Assembly: GCA_951640195.1 (NCBI GenBank)
Contig: OX621163.1
Span: 3,782,001 to 3,846,000 of the forward strand
From: Porpolomopsis calyptriformis
Lineage: Eukaryota > Basidiomycota > Agaricomycetes > Agaricales > Hygrophoraceae
Length of the DNA stretch: 64,000 bases
Direction: 5' to 3'
Shown: positions 22,301-33,027 of the stretch, piece after piece
Numbering within the stretch: the first letter of the stretch is position 1
How the letters are laid out: each line of letters opens with the position of its first letter
Notes under the pieces: model-generated
What the model saw: only the letters and a program-made list of their open reading frames with translations
What the model was told of the DNA's origin: nothing
Database searches by the model: none
Position numbers and translations under genes: made by a program

Positions 22301-22945
22301 TCTTCGGCACATACTTCTTCATATCTTCCTCCACGGTAGTGGGTCTTGCATGGTCTCCCAGTGAGACCAATCTGATAATCTTAGCATAGGAGTCGCTATT
22401 CAACGTAGAGCCTACTCATGACACTATCACTCCAGCCTGAGAAGTCTTGGTTAGGGCCACAATCTGATGTGAAGTCAGTGTTCCAGCCTTCCAGTCAACC
22501 AGGGGATCGTTACATTTGAGCCATGGGTAGCCAAGGATAACCTGTATCATATCTCCTAAATTTGTCACTTCCAAATGGTTCGTTCCCTAGGAAAATCTGG
22601 CGTCTCCATCCACAGGTCTACAGCATATTCAATGGGTCCTCCTCAGTTGTCTGTCCCATCTGCATTCCACATGGGGATTGGTCCTTCCAATCGATAAAAA
22701 GGGATATCGCGCTCCTGCATGAAATTCTAGTTTATAAAGCATCCAGAGGTGCCAGAGTCTATCAATGCACTGGTGACAATTCGTCTACCAGTGTCTGTGG
22801 TTTCCAACCAAAGGGGTATAGTTAAAGCTTCTTCACTCGAATCAAGTGCACCAAGAATTTGAGAAATAGATTGCATAGGGGTAGTGGTACACATAGAAAA
22901 GGAGTCCGCAATGCACGAGCTATTGTCCAGACTGTTCAAAAACCC
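19359..22945 (-). pseudogene. pol of element E (PR-RT-RH-IN-chromodomain)
   Basis: Entered from gag by a -1 shift. Protease has the intact ALIDSGTSGCFIN near 22735. RT has VMDIRWGFNNIRI, FFGMRNSPASFQ and HIYIDDILIMG near 21705. RNase H and integrase form a clean 393-codon stretch (21302-20121): LEIDASGVALG, QLSRRQARWSEF, C-LA-C-QQTK, ITADLI with the first catalytic Asp, and the catalytic Glu of DGQTE followed by TGA for Arg. The C-terminal part has WLDAKNLKTGRPAKKLD and a chromodomain (VEHILNHTP..YLIKWKGYP) near 19500. The protease-RT linker is badly decayed. Confidence 0.85.
22936..22945 (-). promoter_or_regulatory. -1 frameshift site G GGT TTT at the gag stop of E
   Basis: On the minus strand the zero-frame codons CAG GGT TTT are followed at once by the gag stop TGA. 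G-GGT-TTT fits the X-XXY-YYZ rule for -1 slippage, and the -1 frame continues open into pol (GFLNSLDNSSCIADS). I do not see a strong hairpin downstream. Confidence 0.6.
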
Positions 22946-24315
22946 TGTTTCTCCAAAGCTCTCTTCAGATCTTCTTTCCTCTTAGGCTCCCAGTTGACGA
23001 TACCACACTTCTCGAAATCTTGATGAGAATCTTCATTGGAGTTGACCTCCTCAATCGAGGCTGAGGTCTCCAGAACTCGAATGTTTCTCCCTCGACCAGG
23101 TTTCTTTCCTCCACAACCTCTTGCTGCTGGGGTGAAAGAGTGGCTTCCAGAACCAGAAGTACTCATCCTAGGAGCATTGGGACAAGAACTGGCAAAGTAG
23201 CCAAATTGTCCACAGTTGAAACATACTCCTTTGGGAATTCCTCCTAGTGAAGCAGGCTTCTCTTCTTGTTTGATTCTGGGGGCAGCAGGGTTGGAATAGG
23301 TGGAGGGACCAGCAGGTGGTCCTTGTCAGTAGGGGGTGTTGGTGATGCAAGTGTTGCGAGTCTGGGGCTTAGAAGATGTTCTAGCCAGAAATTCTCGATG
23401 TCTCCTGTCAAGTTCAGCAGCACGAGACTGCCATTCAAAGAGGGTGGTTGGTTGATGATCTGAAAGGTAAATCTGTTGCAAAAGGGAGGGGTTGAGTCCG
23501 TCTTTATATAAAGTCATCAAAGCTTCTTGTCCGTATCTAGTATCATGGGCCCATTGATTGAAATTGATGTTGTACTCCTCTGCGCTCTTGTTGAACTGCT
23601 TGACGTCCTTGATCTTCAGTTGGGCAGTTGACTTGGGGTCCAAGTCTCCAAAGTCCCAGGCGAGGGCTTGTTCAAAGATAGTCCAATTGGCACCAACCCA
23701 GTTCAATGTTGTGTAAGCATCTACTTGATGCTCAGCCCATGGTTCTGCATTTCCTCCAATCATATACGACAAGGCATAGATAATCTTGTTGGCCTCTGAG
23801 ATTCCTGGTCATCCCAAATGGTTCAGCTTCACTTGACGCAGGAAGTTGTGAAGCTTGGTGGGATCACCAGAGAATTCATCAGGAGGGTTCATCTTGATTT
23901 TGGCGGGGACAGGGGCAGGGGCAGGGGCAGGGACAGGTTGGGGGCCTATGAGGTTGGCCATCAATACTTGAAGTTGTTGTTCGATTCTATGACTTGCTTG
24001 TGCTTGATCCTGTTGGACCTGTAGCAATTGTTGGTAATCCTGCTTCATAGTTTCGAAGGATACATGTGGATCTTCTTCTTCATCCTCATCATTGTCCTCA
24101 GCTCAACCTTTCCCTTTTGAGTGAGAGGGACCTGCTTGTTCTTCTTCTTCTTGAGTAGGGTCAACCATCTCGTCGTGGAAGGGAGCTGGGACAGGAGGGA
24201 GAGAGCCTTCTTGGGAGGGAGGGATAGCAGGGTGAGGGATAGTGGATGATGAACGAGTCAAAACCATTGGTGGAACAGTGGCAGTTGGATATTGGGGGGC
24301 TTGATGGGAATACAA
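22936..24315 (-). pseudogene. gag of element E
   Basis: Begins near MYSHQAPQYPTATVPP with an acidic stretch (EEEEQAGPS), a Pro-Ala repeat (PAPAPAPVPAK), then the capsid fold (FSGDPTKLHNFLRQVKLN; YMIGGNAEPWAEHQ; FEQALAWDFGD; LYKDGLNPSLLQQIYLSD). The zinc knuckle near 23222-23180 reads C-FN-C-GQFG-Y-FASS-C: the metal-binding His has become Tyr by a C-to-T change. TGA and TAG codons interrupt it at a few places. The last codons KQGF lie on the frameshift site. Confidence 0.8.
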
Positions 24316-24435
24316 GGGGAGAGAGCAAGCCTAATCGATGTTGATGTCTGGGTGGTGAAAGTGATCTGGTGGGTGAAGACCTTCAGCGCTGGCCAGACAG
24401 AGTAGAAGTTGTATAGTGTGGAGTGAGCAAGAAGG

Positions 24436-24590
24436 AAGTCTGTTTCTTGTTAGACAGCAGTCTAGGATTGATCGCAAGGTTTTACTTCAGGCTCTGGGTG
24501 TAGGGTTTTAAAGGGCTAGCAGACTACTGATTGGGGTGTTAATGAAAGAAACAGACTTATCCTAAGTCTATCTACTGCTAGCTTTATATA
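24436..24590 (-). promoter_or_regulatory. TATA box, RNA start and self-primer site of E
   Basis: On the minus strand TATATAAA (24590-24583) is followed after about 25 nt by AAGTCTGTTTCT (24558-24547). The first 12 bases inside the LTR boundary (24447-24436) are AGAAACAGACTT, its exact reverse complement. This matches Tf1-type self-priming and places the RNA start near 24558. Confidence 0.7.
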
Positions 24591-24806
24591 CTAGCTAAGT
24601 ATGAGTCATACTGACTACATGTGAGTCATAACGACTATGGATGAGTCATGTAGATAAGGAGAGTGATAGTAGACTAAATATAGAGATGGCTTGGTCACCT
24701 TCTATTACTAAGTGGAGCTTGGGTGGCTAAGTGGTTATTGATGTAAACTGTCTGATGTAAATAGGGATAGACGAGCAAAGGAAAAAGAAAAAATATATCT
24801 CTGACA
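24448..24806 (-). repeat. 5' LTR of element E
   Basis: 359 bp, the partner of 17913-18271, directly followed on the + strand by the AGAAC target copy. Confidence 0.9.
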
Positions 24807-24862
24807 AGAACTAATCCCAAAAAAGTCAAAGCCATAGTTGAATGGCCTAAACCTTGAACCGT
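24807..24862 (+). pseudogene. Element D pol, part 3
   Basis: Codes for NPKKVKAIVEWPKP, a TGA and the start of TV, continuing the RT of 17461-17912 after removal of E. It ends at the CCGT duplication of the solo LTR. Confidence 0.85.
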
Positions 24863-25471
24863 TGATACATCTGCTTCGTGTATGAGAACCGAACACAGAA
24901 CAAGGTGCGAGGATAACTATAAAGAGTCTCGACACAGCCTATGATTGATAATCATGGAAAGGAAGTCTTCGATTGTTCGCGAACGTGATCGATCAGGGAA
25001 TCAGAAGGATTGGAAAGTCGAAAGAGGAAGTCTTAAGAAGATCTAGAGAGGATCTAGACTCGAGAGTGAGAGAGAAGCGAATATCTAACTTGTTGGATCA
25101 CTAGCTACAACATACAGTATATATATCTTCTAGTACAAGGATCCCTTTGAGTGTATATGATAAAAGGGGAGGCTCTCTAATGATCTAAGGGGAAAGTAGT
25201 GAATGGGGATGAAGGAATCGAATGAAAAGGGAGAAATAGAAGAGAACAGATGCCTTTGAATAGTGTCTTCCCTTTGATATACAAACTTTCATTCGCGTTC
25301 GGAAAGCTTCAATTGCGTTCAGAGCGTTCGATGAATCTCGAACTCATTCGGGATGTTTGGGAGCTATCGAGAGTGTTTGGAGGGTTCGAGTTTGTGTTCG
25401 AAGGACTTAGTAGGTGTCTAGTATTCATATAGTTGAATATACAGTGCTCAGGGGACAGAGGGGTCGTATCA
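24863..25471 (-). repeat. Solo LTR of the H family (copy C)
   Basis: 609 bp in the inverse orientation to copies A and B, with ends TGATAC and GTATCA. It is flanked by CCGT at 24859-24862 and 25472-25475. No internal sequence remains, so the rest was probably lost by LTR-LTR recombination. The D frame is restored across it (WPKP*T-VKQLQSF). Confidence 0.88.
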
Positions 25472-25591
25472 CCGTTAAGCAACTTCAATCCTTCCTCAGA
25501 AGCACTAACTTCTGGAGAAAATACATCAAGGATTTCTCAAAGATCGCTCAGCCCCTCAACCAGTTACTCTGCAAAGATGCCATATGGGAAT
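25472..25591 (+). pseudogene. Element D pol, part 4 (RT thumb to RNase H)
   Basis: Reads VKQLQSFLRSTNFWRKYIKD and AQPLNQLLCKDAIWE, the conserved FLG.NFYR region of gypsy RT. It is cut within the codon after IWE by the CACTA-like element; TPK*QCAFDHLKHSL follows at 55779. Confidence 0.88.
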
Positions 25592-26030
25592 CACTCCTTG
25601 CACCCAACTATTTTCCCACATGCAAAATCTTATGCAAAATAGTTGGTAGTCTGTTATAATATCATAAAAGATTTTGTCTACTGCAATTATTTTCATTCCA
25701 CTTTGTGCAAAATTGGTTTTAAATGTTAAATGTCACTCAAATTTTGCTCTTGTAAATTTGTTTGGTTTCGTATTCTTGCAAAAACATTGGGAAAATGTTG
25801 TATTTTATTATAATTTGCACCATTTGGAAACAAAAAGATCTACTGTGTGCAATTTTCTGCAAATATTTAAGCTCTTCAGACATGAAATATTATAAATATT
25901 GCACAAACATTTTGCAAGGTGCGAAATCAGCAGGAAATCTAAAATTTTGCACACTACAAAATTGACCACGCGCTGAAGCATGCGATGTCTAGAACAATAA
26001 GCATGCAAGCAAGTGCACACTGATTTTCTT
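25592..26030 (+). repeat. Left terminal inverted repeat of the CACTA-like element
   Basis: AT-rich, roughly 85% or more identical by eye to the reverse complement of 55336-55774. TGCAAAA/TTTTGCA-type motifs recur throughout (about ten), like the subterminal transposase-binding repeats of known CACTA elements. The first 50 bases contain CCAACTATTTT and its inverse AAAATAGTTGG, able to form a hairpin. Confidence 0.88.
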
Positions 26031-26087
26031 ACTTAGTGGTATGACATGGAAAAAAATAGTATTGAAAACGCTACAAGTAGTGAGACA

Positions 26088-27235
26088 CTATGCAAAGAAG
26101 TGGTGGTTATCCAAGTACTCATATGAGAATTTTCGAATGCATGCTTTGAGAGTGCGAGCTTCTCTCATTCCTTTCAGTCGGTCACACCACTTGTTGGCAG
26201 GGAGAGGTTCAGCCTGTCCATCTTGGATCTCCTTCAAATGTTTTTGATACCACTCCTCATTCCGCTCTATCCAATGGCCGAGATTGACGCCACAATCCCA
26301 CTCATTCCAGGTGGTGGGAAGCGGCCACTAAGATTTCACCGCCATTTGATCACCATACCCTGAAAAGCAAAGAAGGATCAGCTCTGGTAGGAGATATAGT
26401 AACACCATACACACCTGTATAACAGTGGTAGACTCCGCAAATAAGTCGGACTTCTGCATCCGAGAGTTCGTCATCCCATAGTGCACAGCCCAGTTCCAGT
26501 TCATCTGTGCAGTACCCCGTATGATGTACTGTTACTGCAGATGAAGGGCCTTGCAATGCAGAGTCGAGGCTGAGACTCTCCTTGGCCAACTGCCAAACGA
26601 TCCCTCCCTGGAGTAGGGCAGTATGGCCTCGTGGTTAGGTGAGGATTGCGGCTCGTTCATGTAGATAAGCGGCATAATCGTGTGAAGCGAATTTGTAACC
26701 CGACAAATGTATAGGTACTATCTTCACAGTAGCCTGTGAGACTGGGGGTAGGACCAATTTGAGTGATACAAGTGTTCGGAATGTGATCCCCTGCTGAATC
26801 AGCAGGCGAGCCATGCTATAAATGCTGATATTGTCTTTACTGATCAATCGTAATGTGTACAGCATATCTGCCGCATTGGTCAAGCCAAGGACCCAGTTGC
26901 AAGCAGAGCTTGGAGGGGATGAAAGGACATACAGGTCCGGTGCAGCCTGGGCAATCGGAGAGTGGCATTTGTGCACCAGAGCTTGTTGATTTCCATCGTT
27001 GAGATCCCATTCGCTTTGTTCTGGTGTCACAACTGTAGTTGCAAGTCTTTTCGTCAATCACAAGGCAGGCCTTGGAGCTTAATAAGTCTAGTAGGATGTA
27101 GAAGAAAGTTCTGACGGGGACGTCCTCGTAAAGGGTGATGATTCCTTCTGAGTTAAGTTTTACTTCTACAAAGAAGTTGTTCTGTGAGTTAAATCCGTTG
27201 CATGCCTCTGCTGAGAGTTTAGGGAATATGGGCAT
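26088..27235 (-). pseudogene. Cargo gene 1, conserved mushroom TE protein of unknown role
   Basis: Begins MPIFPKLSAEACNGF; blocks include VPVRTFFYILLDLLSSKACL, then after a -1 shift near 27,060 QSEWDLNDGNQQALVHKCHS, GLTNAADMLYTLRLIS, and after a TAA at 26637 GGIVWQLAKESLSLDSALQG and DDELSDAEVRLICGVYHCYT. A 55-bp intron (26414-26360) follows, then WPLPTTWNE, NLGHWIERNEEWYQKHL and a basic end. I recall similar frames from Agaricomycete repeats, which is memory and not a search. No enzyme motif is seen. The copy has one frameshift and at least two stops (one is TAG for Trp). Confidence 0.55.
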
Positions 27236-27745
27236 GAACGATTGGCTCAGTAGTTATGGGTTTATGTTTCTCTTTTCTTGTTCTGATGGAAAAGAAGTCT
27301 GATGATTCTGATTGCATTCATGCTACTACAAGTAATCTCACAGGAGGACGAAGTGATGATCCACTTTGCCCTCAGGGTTTATATAGTATTTCTAAAATAG
27401 GAGTCACTATGAGTCAGCTTCCGCAGTCACCCCATTTTCTATTGTTCACAGCCTCCGGTTTAAGGTTTGCCATTGTTCTTAGTCATACTGCAGATGGCTG
27501 TGTTGTTTTTTGATGACTCAACTCTATTAGGCATAGCCTTCCGCAGTATCAGGCTGTGCTGTCTCATGACTGGTTCCTATTGTTCTTCTAGTCATGAGAT
27601 CGCCGTTGTTTCTATCTCTTGTCCGGCGTATCGGGTTTCTCTTCTTTGACTGAGGAACCTCCTTTTGGTCTTCCCTTTGTGTCTGAGCATATAAAAGGTG
27701 TAGGGTTGTATCCCTACGCTTCAGTTCAATCCTTGTCAATTCATC
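27236..27745 (+). promoter_or_regulatory. Divergent promoter region between cargo genes 1 and 2
   Basis: 510 bp between two gene starts on opposite strands. CATATAAAAGG (TATA box at about 27690) lies 56 bp before the ATG at 27746. Nothing else is recognised. Confidence 0.4.
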
Positions 27746-28578
27746 ATGACTCCCTCCCACCAAGGCCACTACGTCCGATTCTTCAAGCAGTCTGGAGTGG
27801 TGCACCGCACTGCTCCTGTCTTTCTCGATTGCGATTCATTTCATTACTACCTTCAGCGCATCCCTTCCGACGCCGACCTCTGCTGGTCTTCCTTCTCTTG
27901 TTTTGCTTGCGGTGGCAAGCATAAGGTCAGAAAGTGTCCATATGTTCGCTGGCCAATCCAGCATGTTTGTGGCTTGATGGAGGATTCGCTTGGTATGTAT
28001 CTTGTTTTGTCTTTATTAGTCTGTGTTTATTGATAATAGGCTTTCCCTTTTTAGCTTGGGATGATGACGCCCCTCCTCCCACCTCCAAGCTCCCTTTGGA
28101 GGAGCGAGTTGATTGGAGTTCCGACTGTTGGGGGTATCCCCTCCCCTTTGATGATGCTAAGCCTGAGGACTTGCCTACTAGCCCCCCTTTCCATCCTTGG
28201 ACCCCTGGTCCAACAAGTGTTTTGTCTAGTGGTAAGCCTTTTAACTCTCTCGCTCTCTTCATAGTTGCTGATTCCCTGTCTTTTTTAGTCGAAGATTTGT
28301 CGTCATCATTGACCAACGTCAACGTCAAGATCGAGGAGGAAGAAGTTCCTCCCAGTTTGTTATGGAGTCCCACCAACGATTGGTTGGGTGAGGAAGTGAG
28401 AAAGATAGCGATGAGTTTCATTGAAGGGAAGGCTGCCGAGTTGCAGGCCTCCGGTGGTGACACCAATGGGGCAATCTACTGGGGTAATAAGTTGGCCGCA
28501 ATAGATGGTCAAGTAGTGTCGAGTTTTGTAGAGTTCTTGAGGGACAGTATGGTGCAGGAGATTGCCAAGATGGACTAG
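27746..28578 (+). CDS. Cargo gene 2, zinc-cluster protein
   Basis: Three exons (27746-27992, 28055-28231, 28289-28578) joined by introns of 62 and 57 bp with GTATGT..TTAG and GTAAGC..TTAG. The product of about 237 residues starts MTPSHQGHYVRFFKQSG and has a Cys cluster C-FA-C-GGKHKVRK-C followed by HVCGL (about residues 52-74), a zinc-knuckle-like motif. An acidic and Pro/Ser-rich middle and a helical C-terminus (LGEEVRKIAMSFIEGKAAEL) follow. No stop codon interrupts the spliced frame, unlike most genes here. Role unknown; a nucleic-acid-binding accessory of the transposon is possible. It ends 90 bp from the convergent cargo gene 3. Confidence 0.65.
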
Positions 28579-28667
28579 TATAATTAGCTAGTCGGACATG
28601 GATTCCTCCTTTCATACAAGTAGTTTCCACTGCCAATAAAGACAGCCTTCCTTCCAAAAGAATTGGC

Positions 28668-30344
28668 CTAACGAAGAAAAGAGAGGAATTTTAAGAGAGT
28701 GAACGCCAATTTCATGACATCTGGGCGCACTCCTCTTGATAGCGTGAAGATGAAATGAACCATCGCCATTTCAATTGAGGAGAGTGAGTCTGGAACCAGA
28801 TCCACATTGACGCCGAGAATGCGCAAGCCACGCTGCCATCTCTGAGAGTCCTGTGGAGAGCCAAGATCTAGGAGGGGAGCGACGAAGCCGTAATGACAAG
28901 CCAGGAGTTCGACGACATCGTTATGCACCTATTTGTGCTGATCGCCATCGTCATTTGGAACAAGAGAACTTGCACCGCGATCAAAAGCGTTGCATGCGAG
29001 GTAAGAGTCGACATCAGCATCATCCAGCAGATCATCCGGTGGATTCACTTGTGTAGCGGTAGGTGGGAAGTCGTACTCGTAGGGATCCATGCCTTCGGGG
29101 TAAGGGTCCTCAGGCTCATCATCGTCACCAAACTCTTCACACAGGTCCCACACATTTTCCCAAGCATTGTATTGCCTTTGCTGTTCACTGTAGTTGTATA
29201 TGGTGTCCTCATTATATTTTTGAGAAACTTTTCACCGGGAAAGTTGAGGTGGTTCTTCCTCGTTGTAAACCCATTTAAAAACTTTCGCCTTTTTTATCGC
29301 AGGATTCTTCTCCCGCTGCAAGCGCTTCTGACGATCGAGGGGGCTCTCTGTCAACTCCTTTTCAGCGTGTCGTTTAGCTCTCACCGCGAAGAATTCCTCC
29401 CATGGCTTTGTTTGCTTTTGCTTCTTTTCAGGTGGTTTACGTTGTTCTGCCACACTGGTGGACACTTCGCAGGATGGCATGGAGAAACGAGGGCTTCGAA
29501 GGATCGACAATGTTGCAGCCTGCAGGAGTTCCGAGGGGGGGGCCAAGATAGCAATGTTGGTATCAAAATGAGCCTTGTTTACATATGGGGATGTCCACGG
29601 GTACCATACAGGGATATTGTAGTCACAAAAAAAATCTACACCTGGCTGCTTGCCATATTTCCTCTGCTTGAGGAGCGGGTCAATGAAGATACCAGCTCAA
29701 GGGTTGTCACGGGAGAAGTCGTTGACCGTAGAGGCCATGACACTGGATAACCAAGCTTGGGGGAAGCCATTGTTTGCCAAGAGTGTGACCCACTTGGGAA
29801 TTGGATTGGCAAGTTTTTCGCCAAAAGTCTTGAAAGATGTGGCAATGGCGTATGAGAGAAGGCCCATCCACATGACGAACCAATCTCGAGCAAGATGGAG
29901 TTGGATGCGAGCGTCGCGAGCAGTCCTGTATAGACCATTGTAGTGGAGATCGAATGGAGGGGGTGGATGAAGGAAGGGGAGTGAGGCCAGCTCTGGATTA
30001 TGTCTATTCATGAAAATCACAGTATAAATCATTTTGTTCTCAAGACGCCGCCAACTTTGCATCACGTCTGCGCGAAGATGATACCCGCCATGTCTGCTGA
30101 CGATGGGCGGGAAGCTGAGTCGGTCGAATGGCACCCCGGTGAATGATGGCCGGAGTGGTATAAAGCTCAGCCATCCGTACGCGTTACTCCACCAACGAGG
30201 TTTTTTGAAGTCTTCAATGCGAAGAGCGGAGCCTCTGAAGATGTAGCGGTTGGGATGGGCTGGATCCAGAAGCTCCACATCTGCCGAGCAGTTTGGAGAA
30301 TAAAAAATATCACTGTTGAGAATAGAAACGCGACCCCGATACAT
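28668..30344 (-). pseudogene. Cargo gene 3, large conserved TE-associated protein
   Basis: Essentially a single frame of about 558 codons from MYRGRVSILNSDIFYS to the stop at 28668. Blocks are WWSNAYGWLSFIPLRPSFTG, FDRLSFPPIVSRHGGYH, then QPGVDFFCDYNIPVWYPWTS, a basic stretch (KKQKQTKPWEEFFAVRAK), KVFKWVYNEEEP and an acidic tail with a helical end. The frame is interrupted only by TGA at 29720 (P-R-AGIFID), TGA near 29240 and TAG near 28927. I recall proteins with the VPVWYPW block in Agaricomycetes, without known function. The 5' end abuts the first palindrome array. Confidence 0.6.
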
Positions 30345-30359
30345 GGCATGAGTTTCAGT

Positions 30360-31100
30360 GGGAAGGTGTGTCTGGTGAGCCCAAAACACAATGGGAGTGG
30401 AGAATTATGTCTGGATAATCCAAAAAAACACAGTAGTGGGAGAGGAGAATCGTGTCTGGAAGATCCAAAACATGATGAGGGTAAGAGACAAGAAGAGTTG
30501 TGGCGTTTATGAGTTGTCACGCCAAATAAAGTAGTTTGGTTGACAAACATGGCGCAAACAAATGAAGCCGACTGCACAACTCAGTGAGAAAGACATGTGT
30601 CTGGATAATCCAAAACACAGTGAGGGATGGTGGTAAGAGTAAGAGTGATCGTGTCTGGATAAATCCAAAAACACATTGTTACACAATAAAGCAACCAAGC
30701 AACTTACAACAACAACAAAGCAGCGTCAAACTGCAAAGTCAGTTTGCGCGCAAATAACAACTTAGCTCAAACTCACCACCATCGTCTTTTGGGATTCCCA
30801 GAGACGTTTCTTCCTCTGCATCTTTTGGATAATCCAGAGATGCTTTCATTCGCTTATACCTTTATTCTATCCCACCTCTAGTCTTGCAAAGAAGCGCCGT
30901 GATCCTGCTATTCTGTGCCAGAGTACCATCATCTTTTGGGATTCCCAGAGACATCTCTCCCTCATCTTTTGGATAATCCAGAGATGCTTTCATTCACTTA
31001 TACCTTATTCTATACCACTTCTAGCCTTTGCACAGAAAAACTCTGACATCTCTGTGCCAGAGTCCCATCATCTTTTGGGGTTCCCAGAGATGCCTACTCC
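30360..31100. repeat. Palindromic-motif array I1 of the CACTA-like element
   Basis: Ten copies of a 20-bp motif. Five read TCTGG-ATAAT-CCAAAAC or variants (30371, 30410, 30455, 30600, 30654), and then five are inverted, CTTTTGGGATTCCCAGAGA or CTTTTGGATAATCCAGAGA (30786, 30821, 30932, 30965, 31071). The cores GGATAATCC and GGGATTCCC are palindromes around one base. The first copies overlap the predicted start of cargo gene 3. Confidence 0.8.
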
Positions 31101-31247
31101 CCTGCTCATTACAAATGTATTCAGACTACAGTAATTGAATTACAGGTAGTCTAAGCCTTCGGCTTCGTCAAATCCCCACCCTCGCTCTTTTGGGAAGTAC
31201 TCTCCCTAATTGACGCTCACAAAGACCCTCTTTCCCTATTAATGGTT

Positions 31248-32819
31248 TTAGTTTTGGGATTTTTCCATGAAAGGTTCACTCACATTCATCCATGCGCTCA
31301 TCCAATAGTCTGATGACAACCAAATTAACATGAGCAGGACTAGGACATTGATAAGACCCTTGGCATCTGTATCTGATTTGCCCATTTGACCATTGGAAGC
31401 CTATCCGACACTTGATCGGTGAGCCATTCCTCTAACGTTGGTCATAACTCACCGTTTTTTTCCAGAGACAGATATCAGCGTTATCAGCCGAAGGCCCGCT
31501 CGCAATGAAATGGCCTTCTGGTGTCGTTATGGAGTCAATCGCCTGCACCATAATATCATCTAGGGCAATCCTCAGCATGTGAGCCCAGTTGGTGGATTTT
31601 TTTCTCACCTGCCGTATGCTTTAGGACCTGCAGCTGCTTGCAGGTCTTGATGCGGAAGACATAGATTCTTCCGTGGTCGCTTCCACAAGCAACAGCAGTG
31701 CAATTCTCCACGAAGGCTCCCTGTTTCACAAATCTCTTCTTTGAGCGAATGATCATTGTCTGCATTGGCGACGTGCGAGGTATGTGATATAGATCGAATC
31801 CATTGGATAAATTGTCAATGAGCACAAGTTTCCCTTTGGGATAGACAATTGCATTCCCTCTGCGACCTTGTATTCAGCAAGTTCCAAACATGATGGTAAA
31901 TGGGATCTTACATTTCAGATTTCAAAGTCTTGACTACTTTCGGTTTCTCCACAGGTTCCGCTGCCTCTGCATTCTGCAATGTCCTGAAATCACCATCGTA
32001 AAAATTTCCCTTCCAATCAATTTTCGAGCTCACATTTCTCCCGTCTCCAGGCCAAAGACAAGAATATTCTGGCACTCATCCAGAAAATGTATCGCTCGGG
32101 GAATCACGTCATCCACTTGCTTCTTCCACAACTTGACCAAGGTACCTGCTTCGATTAAATGACAGCTCAAACAGTACTGAACAATGCTTACCATTCTTCT
32201 CCAGCGTATGCATCAAGATCTCTCCATAATGACTAGTTACCGCAATCCGACTGTGGACCGGGTCGTATGCCAGTGCCTCGATGCTGTCACTGCTTGGAAC
32301 CACGCGAGTGCTCGATAATTCTACAGCAGGTACCTGCTGTCTGATTGAGCTTATCAATCATGGAAGCTTTTCAAGTATGTACACCATTCCTCATTCTTTT
32401 ATAAATCGCGATCAGCCCTCGCCCTGTTCCAAAGCAGATGGTCTTGTTTAGGCCACCGCTTTCATGCCCCAACCAAGCGATGCAGGTAATCTGCCCCCAT
32501 CTCCCATGATGATCCTGGATGACATGCTGGCATGTCATTGTCGCCATCACCCAGATTCTGACACATCCGTCATCACCTGTAGTTTATTGATATACTGATT
32601 CTATTGGCGATAGAATAGATTCTTACCACCGCTTGCAAGGAATGCCCCATCTTGCGTGAAACTGAGGCAGTTGATTGGGCCTTTATGACCTCGGAGACGA
32701 GCAGCGAGGTGATAGTACTTATAGAATCAATGATTTGAACAAATAAAGTGATGTTGAGTACTTACTTTGTGTGGGGCGTACAAATATCTCCACCATCTCT
32801 GTATTTCTTGGATGAACAT
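31248..32819 (-). pseudogene. Cargo gene 4, WD40-repeat protein with C-terminal membrane helix
   Basis: Multi-exon. Exon 1 (32819-32766) gives MFIQEIQRWWRYLYAPHK. Exon 2 from 32718 gives YYHLAARLRGHKGPINCLSF and FLASGG, and exon 3 from 32576 gives DDGCVRIWVMA, so a first full WD repeat (GH..D..IW) is intact. Later blades are DSIEALAYDPVHSRIAVTSH, MLIDNLSNGFDLYHI, VACGSDHGRIYVF and SPEGHFIASG-like ITTPEGHFIASG..DICLW. The last exon codes for GLINVLVLLMLIWLSSDYW, a likely transmembrane helix, before TAA at 31248. WD40 proteins serve as binding platforms. Introns in the middle are uncertain, and stops occur near 31557, so I mark it as doubtful. Confidence 0.6.
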
Positions 32820-33027
32820 TGCGTCTATCTTGCTTTTACTTTGAGTCCCTCTGAGCTGCTCACTATATATCGTTCTGCATAATTGTGATTGTGTATCTAG
32901 GTGACTGACTCTTGATGACAAGGATAGTACAGTACAACAAAAGCACTTGCACTCAAACAACGAGCAGTGAACAAAAGTATCCAGGATTTAAATATACTTG
33001 AGTACAGGTAGAGATATCCAGGATGAC

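Larger units (their letters stand above)
17913..24806 (-). mobile_element. Gypsy element E, inserted in D
   Basis: Full-length 6,894-bp minus-strand element. The 359-bp LTRs (TGTTAGACAGC...TCTCTGACA as read on the + strand) lie at 17913-18271 and 24448-24806, flanked by a perfect AGAAC duplication (17908-17912, 24807-24811). By eye the LTRs differ at 11 sites, eight of them CpG. It carries gag, a -1-frame pol with chromodomain, and an additional sense ORF between pol and the 3' LTR. A purine-rich tract (GTGGAGGTGAA) precedes the 3' LTR. Pol is clearly related to that of the host element D. Confidence 0.92.

Noticed and set aside
172..25471. LTR copies A and C, or B and C, as a pair bounding one element
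   Set aside because: C is inverted and has its own CCGT duplication, and D resumes on both sides; A and B share the ACGG/ATGG duplication and enclose H.
30360..31100. CRISPR array
   Set aside because: Repeats change orientation and spacing, the spacers are not uniform, no cas genes are present and the host is a eukaryote.
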